This document shows, one piece after another, positions 30,440-38,216 of a DNA stretch of 40,680 bases. The position numbers and the translations under genes are program-made. Origin of the DNA: Gammaproteobacteria bacterium. Its GTDB lineage: Bacteria > Pseudomonadota > Gammaproteobacteria > GCA-001735895. The notes beneath the pieces are model-generated. The model made no database searches and was not told where the DNA came from. It worked only from the letters and a program-made list of their open reading frames with translations. The stretch spans positions 1-40,680 of the forward strand of contig JABHSO010000190.1 of assembly GCA_018669845.1 (NCBI GenBank). Direction: 5' to 3'. Every line of letters begins with the position of its first letter. Within the stretch, counting starts at the first letter, position 1.

Positions 30440-30796
30440 ATGAATATTACCCGTTTAGGTACAGAACGCCGTCGCATGAGCAAAATTGTGATTCATAATG
30501 ATACTATTTATTTGTGTGGGCAGGTTGCCAAAGATGCTGATACCGGTATCGAAGAACAAACTCACACTATGCTGGAAAAAGTGGATGACTTACTCATACA
30601 GTCCGGCAGTGACCGAGAGCATATTTTATCCGCAACTATTTACATCAAAAGCATGAAAGACTTCGCTCAAATGAATAAGGTCTGGGATGCATGGGTTATC
30701 GAAGGTCATTCCCCTGCGCGCGCCTGTGTTGAAGCCAGTCTGGCTCGCCCGGAACTGCTGGTTGAAATTTCAGTCATTGCTGCAGTTAAACAATAA
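30440..30796 (+). CDS. RidA-family protein (YjgF/YER057c/UK114)
   Basis: 118 residues. RidA proteins hydrolyse reactive enamine/imine intermediates of PLP enzymes. Seen: [33 protein letters not shown] and the signature [20 protein letters not shown] near 93-112, containing the substrate-binding Arg (R95, equivalent to R105 of E. coli RidA). It is somewhat divergent from canonical RidA, so it may belong to another Rid subfamily with a different or no deaminase activity. It stands alone, convergent with the DnaT-like gene. Confidence 0.9.
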   Translation: MNITRLGTERRRMSKIVIHNDTIYLCGQVAKDADTGIEEQTHTMLEKVDDLLIQSGSDREHILSATIYIKSMKDFAQMNKVWDAWVIEGHSPARACVEASLARPELLVEISVIAAVKQ

Positions 30797-30850
30797 GTAT
30801 TCATAGAAATATCATTAAATTATTTCAAGAAATACGTTTGTACTTTTTAT

Positions 30851-31054
30851 TTACTGATTACCGGCTTTGATGCAAAACATAATAAAAAATGCATTCCAGT
30901 TATCGTATCCGTCAACATCATCAATATCCACCAGCTCACTCTGGCTCTTTAAATAAGCAAGAGATTTCTCTATTTGCTCATCGTTAATACCATTTAACCT
31001 GATCAGATCCATTGCAGATTCTGAGGGCTGCCATTCGCTTAATAGCTTATTCAT
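30851..31054 (-). CDS. Small DnaT-like (ssDNA-binding domain) protein
   Basis: 67 residues. The pattern W-x-P-S...IRLNGINDEQIEKSLAYL...DNWNAFFIMFCIKAG resembles the C-terminal DnaT-like domain, in which spaced Trp and Phe and a short helical bundle bind single-stranded DNA. The call rests on this pattern only. It begins 15 bases after the methyltransferase stop on the same strand and probably ends that operon. It may instead be an uncharacterised small protein. Confidence 0.55.
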   Translation of the reverse strand: MNKLLSEWQPSESAMDLIRLNGINDEQIEKSLAYLKSQSELVDIDDVDGYDNWNAFFIMFCIKAGNQ

Positions 31055-31068
31055 TCATAACTCTCATA

Positions 31069-31773
31069 TTACTTCTGCAATAAATCGACACGTATGGGAT
31101 GTAAAAAATGCACACCATCATCACCCATGTGCTGTTCAAACTGATCCTTAACCCTGTTGAACAAATCATAATCCATCCGATAATCACCATAGGTAACTTT
31201 TATCGAGTCATTTTCAAATGCAGCAAAATTCTCATAATGTAACGGCGTATTAAAAAACACTTCATCGACCAGACTGAACAAACCCTCATCAACTACTTTT
31301 TTGACTGTATTAAAGGCCGCTTCACGAACTACCTGCTCATCATGAAACAAACGTAATAATTCGTTAAACTCTCCGGCAAAAACCGGTTCAGAAATATAGG
31401 CCAGACCACCGGGCTTTAACACGCGATTAATTTCCTGCATCGATACTTCCATTAAATCAAGCGGCACATGATGCAAAGATTTGAACATAAACACCACATC
31501 GACTGACTCATCAGCCAACGGTATATCCTGGGCGCCGGAAAGACCAAAAGTCACATTCGGTAGATCGGTAATCTGTAGATTTTTTTGATGAGCAATTTCA
31601 TCAACTTCCAATGCCGTAATTCTTCGATTTATTCCAGATGTTGCAATGTCACGCGTTATATCCGCACTGCCACAACCTAACTCCAGAATATGACTGCTAT
31701 CCAGTGATAACAGGCGACCATAGACTTCGGATTCTAGACAGTTAATTTCTACCTGTTTTGCTGATATTTTCAT
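31069..31773 (-). CDS. Class I SAM-dependent methyltransferase
   Basis: 234 residues, soluble. SAM motif I HILELGCGSADITRDIA at 28-44, motif II acidic residue in RITALEVDEIAH, and DVVFMFKSLHHVPLDLMEVSMQEINRVLKPGGLAYISEPVF (UbiE/Methyltransf_11 type) at about 98-138. The C-terminal part is unusual and polar. The substrate cannot be told. Between the SEC-C/TPR gene (25 bases upstream) and the DnaT-like gene, with which it likely forms an operon. Confidence 0.88.
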   Translation of the reverse strand: MKISAKQVEINCLESEVYGRLLSLDSSHILELGCGSADITRDIATSGINRRITALEVDEIAHQKNLQITDLPNVTFGLSGAQDIPLADESVDVVFMFKSLHHVPLDLMEVSMQEINRVLKPGGLAYISEPVFAGEFNELLRLFHDEQVVREAAFNTVKKVVDEGLFSLVDEVFFNTPLHYENFAAFENDSIKVTYGDYRMDYDLFNRVKDQFEQHMGDDGVHFLHPIRVDLLQK

Positions 31774-31798
31774 GGGTCAACCTCTGTTAAAACGCTAC

Positions 31799-33913
31799 TC
31801 AACTAAAAACTTTTTCCGCATTCTTTAACCACTCCAGAGCTCCCGGAGTATTTAACCATTCATCACGCATCTCCTCACGGTAGTACCAGGCCTGATCGTC
31901 ACCACCTACCATAACGCTTTGCTCATTAAGCTTTGGTTTTTTTATTCTTTTAGCAATAAGATAACGTGGTACTTTGTCTAGAAATTCAAGGACTTCACCC
32001 ACTTCCTGAACCGCTTCTTTCTTTCTGTCCAGACGGTACAAAGCAAGTATCTTTCCAAAAGCTACTTCAGGGTTCAAATCTTCAGGGAATTGATCAGCAA
32101 GCTTTAGTGCTTCTTCATTACACCCCTCAGAAATTAACTGGTTCATTCTGAACATTCGATTACCATGGTTATCATTCGGATTAATACTCAGTAATTTATT
32201 TGCATAGTGAATTACTTTATCAGAATCTCCCTTCACCATAGCCATGTTTCCAAGACGAACCAGAGAGCGAAGAGCTGGCCGGTTTGTCTCTATAATCCAG
32301 GGAAGTTCTGCTACACCCTCACTCGCCATGGTTTTGTCAAGAATACTCTCACTTCGCTGTAAAACAGGAGCCATTAACAACTCAAAAACCCAATCAGCAC
32401 CAAATTGCGGGTATAAAACCAGTGCTGTCGCCAGATCATCCAGTATATCCAGACTGTCGAAGGCCTGTGGATGATCATTTAACCAGTTAGCCCAGTCCAG
32501 TTCGGTATATACATCCCAGGGATCAGCATCATCAAACGGCATGTCCTGGGTTGAAAATGGCTTCTTAACCGGGAAAACACGGTGCCATTCCTGCTCCAGG
32601 GCTTCAATATCTGCAGGTGTTTGCAGGTAAAAATCATTGGAAGAAGGCTCTGGTTCATCATCAAATGGAAATTCACTTTCATCACTGCCAGATAAATCAT
32701 CCAGCTGGCCCTGCATACTTTTAATAGCCATCTCTACATTTTCTTTTTCCAGCCCCTGGGATAAAAGGCTTTGACGAATAACATCCATATCATCTTCACC
32801 CTCACCCGGACTCATCATCCCCGGCTGATTATTAATAGTGTAATGCGGCAAGGGCCTTTTTTGAGCCATCTCCAGCCACTGTTTCAATAAAAGACCGGCA
32901 TCATCAACCATTTCCATACCCACTTCTGCAAAGGCTTCAACAGGGTTGGCAGCCACTTCAATCAGAAAATTAAGCTGTGGTTCGTCATCAGATACACCGG
33001 ACCGGCGCATTTGTCGAACCCAGAAATCCGCACGCTGTTTTGCCTTTTCAATATGTCCCTGAGTTGTCAAAATCTGCACTTCCAGCAAACCCAAACTCAA
33101 TGACTGCGGATCGTCACGTTGAGCATGTTTAAACGCCTGCCAGGCACCTGCCACATCACCGTCATCCATGCGAATCGTTGCCAGCCGTTGCCATGCACCT
33201 GAGCGTAGTGGAGATTTAGAGACTGTATCCAGTATGGTTTGCAGTAAATCCATTTTTTTCTTCTGATAGACAAGGTCATCATAAGCGTTACACAGTATCG
33301 TCAGCGCAAATTCAGCATCATCTTTAGTCTTACGGATCTTACCTTCAAATAACGGGGATAAAATGGTGACTGCTTTTTTAGGCTGACCTGAATTCATATA
33401 GTCACTTGCAATCACGGCCAATGCTTCAGTCGGTACATGATTTTCACGGATAGCCTGAGCCGCTATCGTTTTATCCAGTTGTGAAAAAATCAACGGCCAG
33501 AGTGAATCAGGGCTCAACGCCTGCATAGAAGGCATTGCTGCACAACATTGCTTGTATTTTTTCCCAGAACCGCAATGGCAGGGTTCATTACGACGCGGTA
33601 ATGGCATCGGTTGCGGCCTGAAATGGTTGGATGGCAGTGGTATTCCATTCCAGATGACTAAGGCCAGATTAACCGCAATTTTATTCAAACTATCCGGATC
33701 GACAGCAACATCGCCTAAAGGCAGATTTTCAATGGTATCGAACATCGTGCCCTGTCGCTTATCAGGGCCAGTATAATAGTTATAAATACTATCTCTTAGC
33801 CAACTGATAAAACGTTGTGGGTCTTCATATTTGATTATATGTGCAACTGAATCTTCTATCAGTGCCTCCATTTTAATGGGTAAGGCCTTAGAACCAGGGA
33901 AAGTATATGTCAT
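31799..33913 (-). CDS. SEC-C metal-binding domain protein with tetratricopeptide repeats
   Basis: 704 residues, no signal peptide. A SEC-C zinc knuckle (PCHCGSGKKYKQCC, Cys112, 114, 123, 124) sits after an about 105-residue N-terminal helical domain. TPR-like helical hairpins follow at about 160-310 (ASDYMNSGQPKKAVTIL; GDVAGAWQAFKHAQRDDPQSLSLGLLEVQI) and about 560-650 (KLLSINPNDNHGNRMFRM; ILALYRLDRKKEAVQEV), separated by an acidic stretch near 395-430. In SecA the same knuckle binds SecB and ribosomes, so a chaperone or adaptor role is possible. It heads a three-gene minus-strand unit. Confidence 0.85.
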   Translation of the reverse strand: MTYTFPGSKALPIKMEALIEDSVAHIIKYEDPQRFISWLRDSIYNYYTGPDKRQGTMFDTIENLPLGDVAVDPDSLNKIAVNLALVIWNGIPLPSNHFRPQPMPLPRRNEPCHCGSGKKYKQCCAAMPSMQALSPDSLWPLIFSQLDKTIAAQAIRENHVPTEALAVIASDYMNSGQPKKAVTILSPLFEGKIRKTKDDAEFALTILCNAYDDLVYQKKKMDLLQTILDTVSKSPLRSGAWQRLATIRMDDGDVAGAWQAFKHAQRDDPQSLSLGLLEVQILTTQGHIEKAKQRADFWVRQMRRSGVSDDEPQLNFLIEVAANPVEAFAEVGMEMVDDAGLLLKQWLEMAQKRPLPHYTINNQPGMMSPGEGEDDMDVIRQSLLSQGLEKENVEMAIKSMQGQLDDLSGSDESEFPFDDEPEPSSNDFYLQTPADIEALEQEWHRVFPVKKPFSTQDMPFDDADPWDVYTELDWANWLNDHPQAFDSLDILDDLATALVLYPQFGADWVFELLMAPVLQRSESILDKTMASEGVAELPWIIETNRPALRSLVRLGNMAMVKGDSDKVIHYANKLLSINPNDNHGNRMFRMNQLISEGCNEEALKLADQFPEDLNPEVAFGKILALYRLDRKKEAVQEVGEVLEFLDKVPRYLIAKRIKKPKLNEQSVMVGGDDQAWYYREEMRDEWLNTPGALEWLKNAEKVFS

Positions 33914-34356
33914 TGTTTGTGCTCATATTATTAGAAGTATTCGTATAGATTCCAGGAACCTGTCTGACTTCAGATTAATCAACTCGGCAATAGCTCCTAC
34001 ATTGCTACCTACGACCATCCATGGTCTAGTACGAAAAAGTCATTTTAGCCCTGTTTCTAATATAACCAAAGATAATACTCCAAATTGAATTCTGTAACGC
34101 TCTGAATTGAAAGGTAGCTTCCAGATAATCCACGGCAGATATAAAGCTGAAACATGATTTCCGCACATTGTGGAACTTTAGTCCCGCCTCTGTACCACAG
34201 GTTATTGAGATATTCCCCCTTTCAAAAAATATTCGAACACAATTACTGCAACACTACATTCATTAATGGTTGAATAACTTTTATCTGTCCTCAGATACAT
34301 GGTATGCATTTACTCAGACCTGAAGCAAAACATCTACACCATCGACTACTGATGCC
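33914..34356. other. 443-base intergenic region, no gene seen
   Basis: Lies between the starts of the leftward SEC-C gene and the rightward rhomboid gene, so both promoters should be here. Only a small palindrome is evident (GACCAT-CC-ATGGTC, 34013-34026). No ORF of quality, no RNA fold recognised. It marks the boundary between conserved chromosome and the accessory region to the right. Confidence 0.5.
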
Positions 34357-35010
34357 ATGCTCTCAATACCTCGAGTTCTAAGTAATCCACATAAAGACGT
34401 CCTTCACCTGAAGCGGTCTTTTTCTATCGTGGCATCATTCACGCTAGCCCTGTGGCTGATAAAGATTATCGAGTCATTCTCTGGCATCGAACTCTTCAAA
34501 TATGGTATTTACCCTGGCCAGATGAGCGGACTAGCCGCTATTCTCTGGGCACCATTAATTCATAGCTCATTCTCACACCTGCTCGCCAACACGGCACCTC
34601 TTCTCATACTGGGCACAGCACTGTTATACGGTTACCCGAAATCAGCAAAAATCGTAGTCCCAGCCGTATACATCGGAACCGGTCTGGGTGTCTGGCTTTT
34701 TGCACGACAGTCTTATCATATCGGCATCAGCGGCCTGACATTTGGTTTTATGTTCTTCGTTTTTACCATTGGTGTCATTCGCTGGGACAGACGGGCGAGT
34801 GTCCTGTCCATGCTCGTATTCTTTCTATACGGCGGCATGATCTGGGGCATCTTCCCGAGTAAACCGGACATATCCTTTGAAAGTCACTTCTTTGGCGCCG
34901 TGATCGGCATAGTTCTGGCCATACTGCTCAGAAACTACGACCTCTACTCACCTGAGAAAAAATATAGCTGGGAAAATGAGGACGACGAAGACGAGGATGA
35001 TGAATCGTAG
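34357..35010 (+). CDS. Rhomboid family intramembrane serine protease (intact copy)
   Basis: 217 residues with about six TM segments, ending in an acidic cytoplasmic-type tail. Rhomboid residues: HSSFSHLLAN (H69, H74, N78, the HxxxN oxyanion helix), catalytic S125 in GISG (GxSG), and catalytic H177 in FESHFFGAVIG. Also WDRRASVL in the loop after TM4. So this copy should be active. Substrate unknown. No strong ribosome site. Its 3' end recurs, truncated, at 35415 and 37346. Confidence 0.9.
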   Translation: MLSIPRVLSNPHKDVLHLKRSFSIVASFTLALWLIKIIESFSGIELFKYGIYPGQMSGLAAILWAPLIHSSFSHLLANTAPLLILGTALLYGYPKSAKIVVPAVYIGTGLGVWLFARQSYHIGISGLTFGFMFFVFTIGVIRWDRRASVLSMLVFFLYGGMIWGIFPSKPDISFESHFFGAVIGIVLAILLRNYDLYSPEKKYSWENEDDEDEDDES

Positions 35011-35012
35011 GT

Positions 35013-35048
35013 TTAACTGAAAAATTAAAAGCAAAATTTTTCAGTTAA
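35013..35048. terminator. AT-rich perfect hairpin after the rhomboid gene
   Basis: Perfect 14-base arms TTAACTGAAAAATT (35013-35026) and its complement (35035-35048) enclose an 8-base loop, two bases after the rhomboid stop codon. It could act as a terminator, but it is not GC-rich and has no terminal T-run; another function, for instance as an element end, is possible. Confidence 0.55.
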
Positions 35049-35145
35049 CAAACTGTAGTATCTGTTTATCCAAATTATACGGTAAAATTGACATCATCAA
35101 ACGATGGTATACGATTTAATTATATCGCACTATTAGAGTAATAGT

Positions 35146-35403
35146 ATGCTTCATATTAAATCAGTAAAACATGTTTCAGACTTTAAAATATGGATTTCAT
35201 TTGACGATGGTTCATCGGGTGAAGTTGATTTAATACATTCATTAAATGGCCCTGTATTTGAACCATTAAAAGATATTAGTGTATTTTCAAAAGTATTTAT
35301 CGACCCAGAACTTGAAACAGTGGTATGGCCAAATGGTGCAGACTTAGCACCTGAATTCCTTAAAGAACTGCATAATAAAACTAAAACAAACAGAAAGGCT
35401 TAA
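35146..35403 (+). CDS. DUF2442 family protein (orphan antitoxin-like)
   Basis: 85 residues. Reads as a full DUF2442 domain: IKSVKHVSDFKIWISFDDGSSGEVDL near 4-29, GPVFEPLKDISVFSKVFIDPELETVVWPNGADLAPEFLKEL near 35-75, the last part (TVxWPNGADLAPE) being the family signature. DUF2442 genes often pair with DUF4160 genes in putative toxin-antitoxin modules; no DUF4160 partner is found here. A TTGACA hexamer at 35088-35093 could be a -35 box. It sits between rhomboid copies 1 and 2; the stop is 11 bases before copy 2. Confidence 0.88.
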   Translation: MLHIKSVKHVSDFKIWISFDDGSSGEVDLIHSLNGPVFEPLKDISVFSKVFIDPELETVVWPNGADLAPEFLKELHNKTKTNRKA

Positions 35404-35414
35404 ACCGCTCGACT

Positions 35415-35809
35415 TACGGTTACCCGAAATCAGCAAAAATTGATGTCCCGCCGTATACATCGGTACCGAACTGGGTGTCTGGCTTTTTGCACGACAGTCT
35501 TATCATATCGGTGCCAGCGTCCTGACATTTGGTTTTATGTTCTTCGTTTTTGCCATTGGCGCTATTCGCTGGGACAGACGGGCAAGTGTATTGTCCATGT
35601 TCGTATTCTTTCTATACGGCGGCATGATCTGGGGAATCTTCCCGAGTAAACCGGACATATCCTTTGAAAGCCACTTCTTTGGTGCTGTGATCGGCATAGT
35701 TCTGGCCATACTGCTCAGAAACTACGATCCCTACACAGCTGAGAAAAAGTATAGCTGGGAAGATGATGAAGACGAAGATGATGTATCTATATTTGATGAT
35801 GAATCTTGA
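35415..35809 (+). pseudogene. Rhomboid copy 2: 5'-truncated, frameshifted fragment
   Basis: Homologous to 34627-35010 (second half of the intact rhomboid gene, from GYPKSAK onward) to the stop. A one-base deletion near 35450 breaks the frame, and the whole N-terminal half, including the HxxxN oxyanion helix, is missing. The catalytic Ser remains but the GxSG motif reads GASV. The rest runs as an open frame from 35537 to the stop (IRWDRRASVL...FPSKPDISFESHFFGAV...) with a tail ending SIFDDES. Many differences from copy 1 are synonymous. Confidence 0.9.
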
Positions 35810-35915
35810 GGCTTATACAGGAAATTACACAGATCGATAACAACTCCAGGATTGTTGACTGTCCATCCAAAAAACAGCTAACAATAAAAAATTAAATTTA
35901 TGTAATAACAATCTC

Positions 35916-35943
35916 AAACTTGAATAATACATAATTCAAGTTT
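35916..35943. promoter_or_regulatory. Inverted repeat upstream of the DUF4143 ATPase gene
   Basis: Perfect 10-base arms AAACTTGAAT and ATTCAAGTTT, eight bases apart, end 11 bases before the ATG at 35955. This position and symmetry suit an operator for autoregulation or a hairpin hiding the ribosome site. No regulator gene is adjacent, so which protein would bind is unknown. Confidence 0.55.
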
Positions 35944-35954
35944 AATATAACCCA

Positions 35955-37115
35955 ATGATTAAAAGAGAAATCACCGCTGAACTGGTGCTTGCCGCCAGTG
36001 AATACCCTGTAGTAACCATTCTCGGGCCAAGACAGTCAGGTAAAACAACGCTGGCAAAATCAACTTTTCCAGATCACCAGTATTGCTCTCTGGAAGAGCC
36101 TGATATTCGGAACTATGCTACCGAAGACCCCAGAGCTTTCCTGAAAACTTATAGCCATAATGTTATCTTCGATGAAATTCAGAGAGTACCCGAGCTACTT
36201 TCATATATTCAAACCCTGGTCGATGAAGATAACGCTAAAGGACGCTTCATTTTAACCGGATCACAGCAGTTAAAACTTAATGCCGATATCACTCAATCTT
36301 TAGCCGGCAGAACCGCAATTCTAACGCTTTTACCTTTAACAATCGCAGAAGTCCTGAGTGTAAAACAGCTGAAATCAAAAGATGAATTTATCTATCAGGG
36401 GTTTTTCCCTCGAGTTTATAATGACAATTTAAATCCGACCAGAGCTTATTCAAATTATTACAAAACCTATATCGAAAGAGATATCAGACAACTTATAAAC
36501 TTAAAAAATATCTCAATATTCGAAAAATTTTTAAAACTTTTGGCCGGAAGAGTCGGGCAAATACTCAACCTGAATTCATTGGCAAACGATGTAGGTGCAA
36601 GCAGTACAACACTCAGAGAATGGCTTTCGATTTTAGAAGCATCTTTTATAATTTTTAAACTTGAACCCTATTTTGAAAACTTTGGTAAAAGAGTTATAAA
36701 ATCACCGAAAGTATATTTTACAGACACAGGATTGTTAGCTTACTTACTGGATATAGATTCTCCATCAGTCGTCTCACGTGATCCGTTAATTGGAAATATT
36801 TTTGAAAATCTGGTGATACTTGAAATTCTAAAAAATAGATTAAACAGGGGGCTATCACAAAATATCTACTTTTTTAGAGACTCCAACGGGTTTGAAGTTG
36901 ATCTCATCTATAAAAAAGCTGCTCTGCTGATTCCTGTCGAGATAAAATCATCTTCAACTTTTCATAGTGCTTTCAGTAAAGGCATTAAGAAATTTCTAAC
37001 TTTAACGAATAAAAAAACCAGGGGATTTGTTATCTATTCGGGTGAATTTCTGCCTTCTTCTGATCAGTATGAGGTTATTAATTACACAGATATAACAAAA
37101 ATATTTGAAGGTTGA
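35955..37115 (+). CDS. AAA-type ATPase with DUF4143 domain
   Basis: 386 residues. AAA_14 ATPase core: Walker A GPRQSGKTT at 24-32, Walker B VIFDEIQR at about 69-76, sensor ILTGSQQ near 98-104. A DUF4143 C-terminal domain contains GRVGQILNLNSLANDVGASSTTLREWLSILEASFI (winged-helix-like) and FFRDSNGFEVDLIYKKAALLIPVEIKSS, which has the E-x-D...E-x-K layout of a restriction-nuclease-like fold. Such proteins are scattered by transfer in bacteria and archaea; their job is unknown. Flanked by rhomboid copies 2 and 3. A perfect inverted repeat lies just upstream. Confidence 0.9.
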   Translation: MIKREITAELVLAASEYPVVTILGPRQSGKTTLAKSTFPDHQYCSLEEPDIRNYATEDPRAFLKTYSHNVIFDEIQRVPELLSYIQTLVDEDNAKGRFILTGSQQLKLNADITQSLAGRTAILTLLPLTIAEVLSVKQLKSKDEFIYQGFFPRVYNDNLNPTRAYSNYYKTYIERDIRQLINLKNISIFEKFLKLLAGRVGQILNLNSLANDVGASSTTLREWLSILEASFIIFKLEPYFENFGKRVIKSPKVYFTDTGLLAYLLDIDSPSVVSRDPLIGNIFENLVILEILKNRLNRGLSQNIYFFRDSNGFEVDLIYKKAALLIPVEIKSSSTFHSAFSKGIKKFLTLTNKKTRGFVIYSGEFLPSSDQYEVINYTDITKIFEG

Positions 37116-37117
37116 GA

Positions 37118-37311
37118 ATGAGGACCAGAATATCTTATCTTGAATTGCCGGATGCACGATTTTCAGTAACTACACCAACATTTAATAAAGCCGTTAAAAA
37201 TTCCATGCCAATCAAAAGAGCGACCTGGATAAAGCCATTAAGTCATTGATGAAAGAGCCTTTACCTGGTGAACAGAAAAAGGGAGACCTCTGCTCCAGGT
37301 TCGCACTTTAG
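37118..37311 (+). pseudogene. Broken RelE/ParE-type toxin gene
   Basis: From ATG 37118 the frame reads MRTRISYLELPDARFSVTTP then TFNKAVK, after which a frameshift near 37200 is needed to continue as FHANQKSDLDKAIKSLMKEP and LPGEQKKGDL, the RelE/ParE toxin pattern. The expected C-terminal core (GVRVYKF type) is lost; the frame ends CSRFAL and stop at 37311. It begins two bases after the DUF4143 gene stop. No antitoxin is seen. The break is about 35 bases before rhomboid copy 3, so a deletion may have joined them. Confidence 0.75.
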
Positions 37312-37345
37312 CTGTAGTATATTTAGTGACTCTGACCTTTCGGTT

Positions 37346-37527
37346 TTTGGGGCATCTTCCCGAGTAAACCGGACATATCCTTTGAAAGTCACTTCTTTGG
37401 TGCCGTGATCGGCATAGTTCTGGCCGTACTGCTCAGAAACTACGATCCCTACACGCCTGAGAAAAAATATAGCTGGGAAGATGATGAAGATGAAGACGAG
37501 GTTAGGATATTTGATGATAAATCTTGA
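37346..37527 (+). pseudogene. Rhomboid copy 3: shorter 3' fragment
   Basis: Homologous to about 34841-35010 of the intact gene. The frame is open and reads WGIFPSKPDISFESHFFGAV, then IGIVLAVLLRNYDPYTPEKK, with an acidic tail ending RIFDDKS and a stop. It keeps the catalytic-His segment but lacks everything before, including the serine, so it cannot be a protease. Comparing about 130 bases with copy 1 shows about six differences. The tail (YSWEDDEDEDE...IFDDKS) is closer to copy 2 than to copy 1. The frame has no start of its own. Confidence 0.9.
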
Positions 37528-37579
37528 AGAACTGAGTAACAGGTTAACCAACAGCCATGAATAATAGCAGTAAGCCAGA

Positions 37580-37912
37580 TTATGGAAGCATTGCCTCTGT
37601 CAACACCAATTCCATTTTATGTAACTCCTGATCAACTACACTCCATATCATATCCAGATCCACTCCCAAATAATCATGCACCAGTATGTTTCTAAAACCT
37701 GAAATATTTTTCCATGGAATTTCAGGATATTGCTTTTTTATATCAGGTGATAGTCGTTGACTGGACTCAGCCATAACCTGTAAATTGCGAATCACAGCAT
37801 CCTGTATTAAATGAGACTGATAAAAATCCTCTTTGGTTTCTACGTACTCATAAATTCGTAGAATAGAATCGAGCATATGCTCGATATAGATATTATCATC
37901 CTTTTCATTCAT
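37580..37912 (-). CDS. hepT: HepT-like HEPN toxin (DUF86)
   Basis: 110 residues, helical HEPN ribonuclease. Contains the catalytic RX4HXY motif as R74-NILV-H79-D-Y81 (FRNILVHDYLGVDLD). In the known MntA-HepT systems, HepT is an RNase toxin neutralised by AMPylation of the motif tyrosine by MntA. The start overlaps the mntA stop by four bases, typical for this pair. All key residues are present, so the module looks functional. Confidence 0.93.
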   Translation of the reverse strand: MNEKDDNIYIEHMLDSILRIYEYVETKEDFYQSHLIQDAVIRNLQVMAESSQRLSPDIKKQYPEIPWKNISGFRNILVHDYLGVDLDMIWSVVDQELHKMELVLTEAMLP

Positions 37913-38205
37913 AAGATTTTTGCTTCACTCATCACCTTATCATAAATAGCAGGGTGCAATGATTTTTCAGTGACCACATCAACTTTACGATGTACCAGAT
38001 TAGAAACATCTTCCAAAAAACCACCCAGAGCAAATCCTGATTTACCTTCCTCAAGCTCTACCAGTAAATCCACATCACTTTGCTCATTAGCATCATTGCG
38101 AGACATAGACCCAAATATTCGAACATTACGCACACCATTATCATGAGCGATTTTCAAAATCTGCTGCCTGTATTTTACAATTAAAGGATTCATATTGAAT
38201 ATCAT
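37909..38205 (-). CDS. mntA: MntA-like minimal nucleotidyltransferase antitoxin
   Basis: 98 residues. The nucleotidyltransferase motif GSX10DXD is seen exactly as G32-S33 and D44-V-D46 (FGSMSRNDANEQSDVDLLVE). In characterised MntA-HepT pairs this enzyme AMPylates HepT on the motif tyrosine. The start is ATG 38205 or ATG 38193 (residue 5); the shorter one gives the more usual N-terminus. It is upstream of hepT with a four-base overlap. Confidence 0.92.
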   Translation of the reverse strand: MIFNMNPLIVKYRQQILKIAHDNGVRNVRIFGSMSRNDANEQSDVDLLVELEEGKSGFALGGFLEDVSNLVHRKVDVVTEKSLHPAIYDKVMSEAKIL

Positions 38206-38216
38206 ACCCCTTTATT

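Noticed and set aside
33831-34088. 85-residue plus-strand ORF at the SEC-C gene start
   Set aside because: Starts antisense to the SEC-C gene, low-complexity hydrophobic composition, no family pattern.
35440-35649. Small plus-strand ORF inside rhomboid copy 2
   Set aside because: Off-frame reading of the rhomboid fragment, not a separate gene.
34357-37527. Composite transposon or integron explanation for the rhomboid repeats
   Set aside because: No transposase, integrase, attC-like folded sites or terminal inverted repeats are seen; the repeats are parts of a coding sequence in direct orientation.
37261-37551. 96-residue minus-strand ORF
   Set aside because: Antisense to the RelE remnant and rhomboid copy 3, both of which have family similarity on the plus strand.
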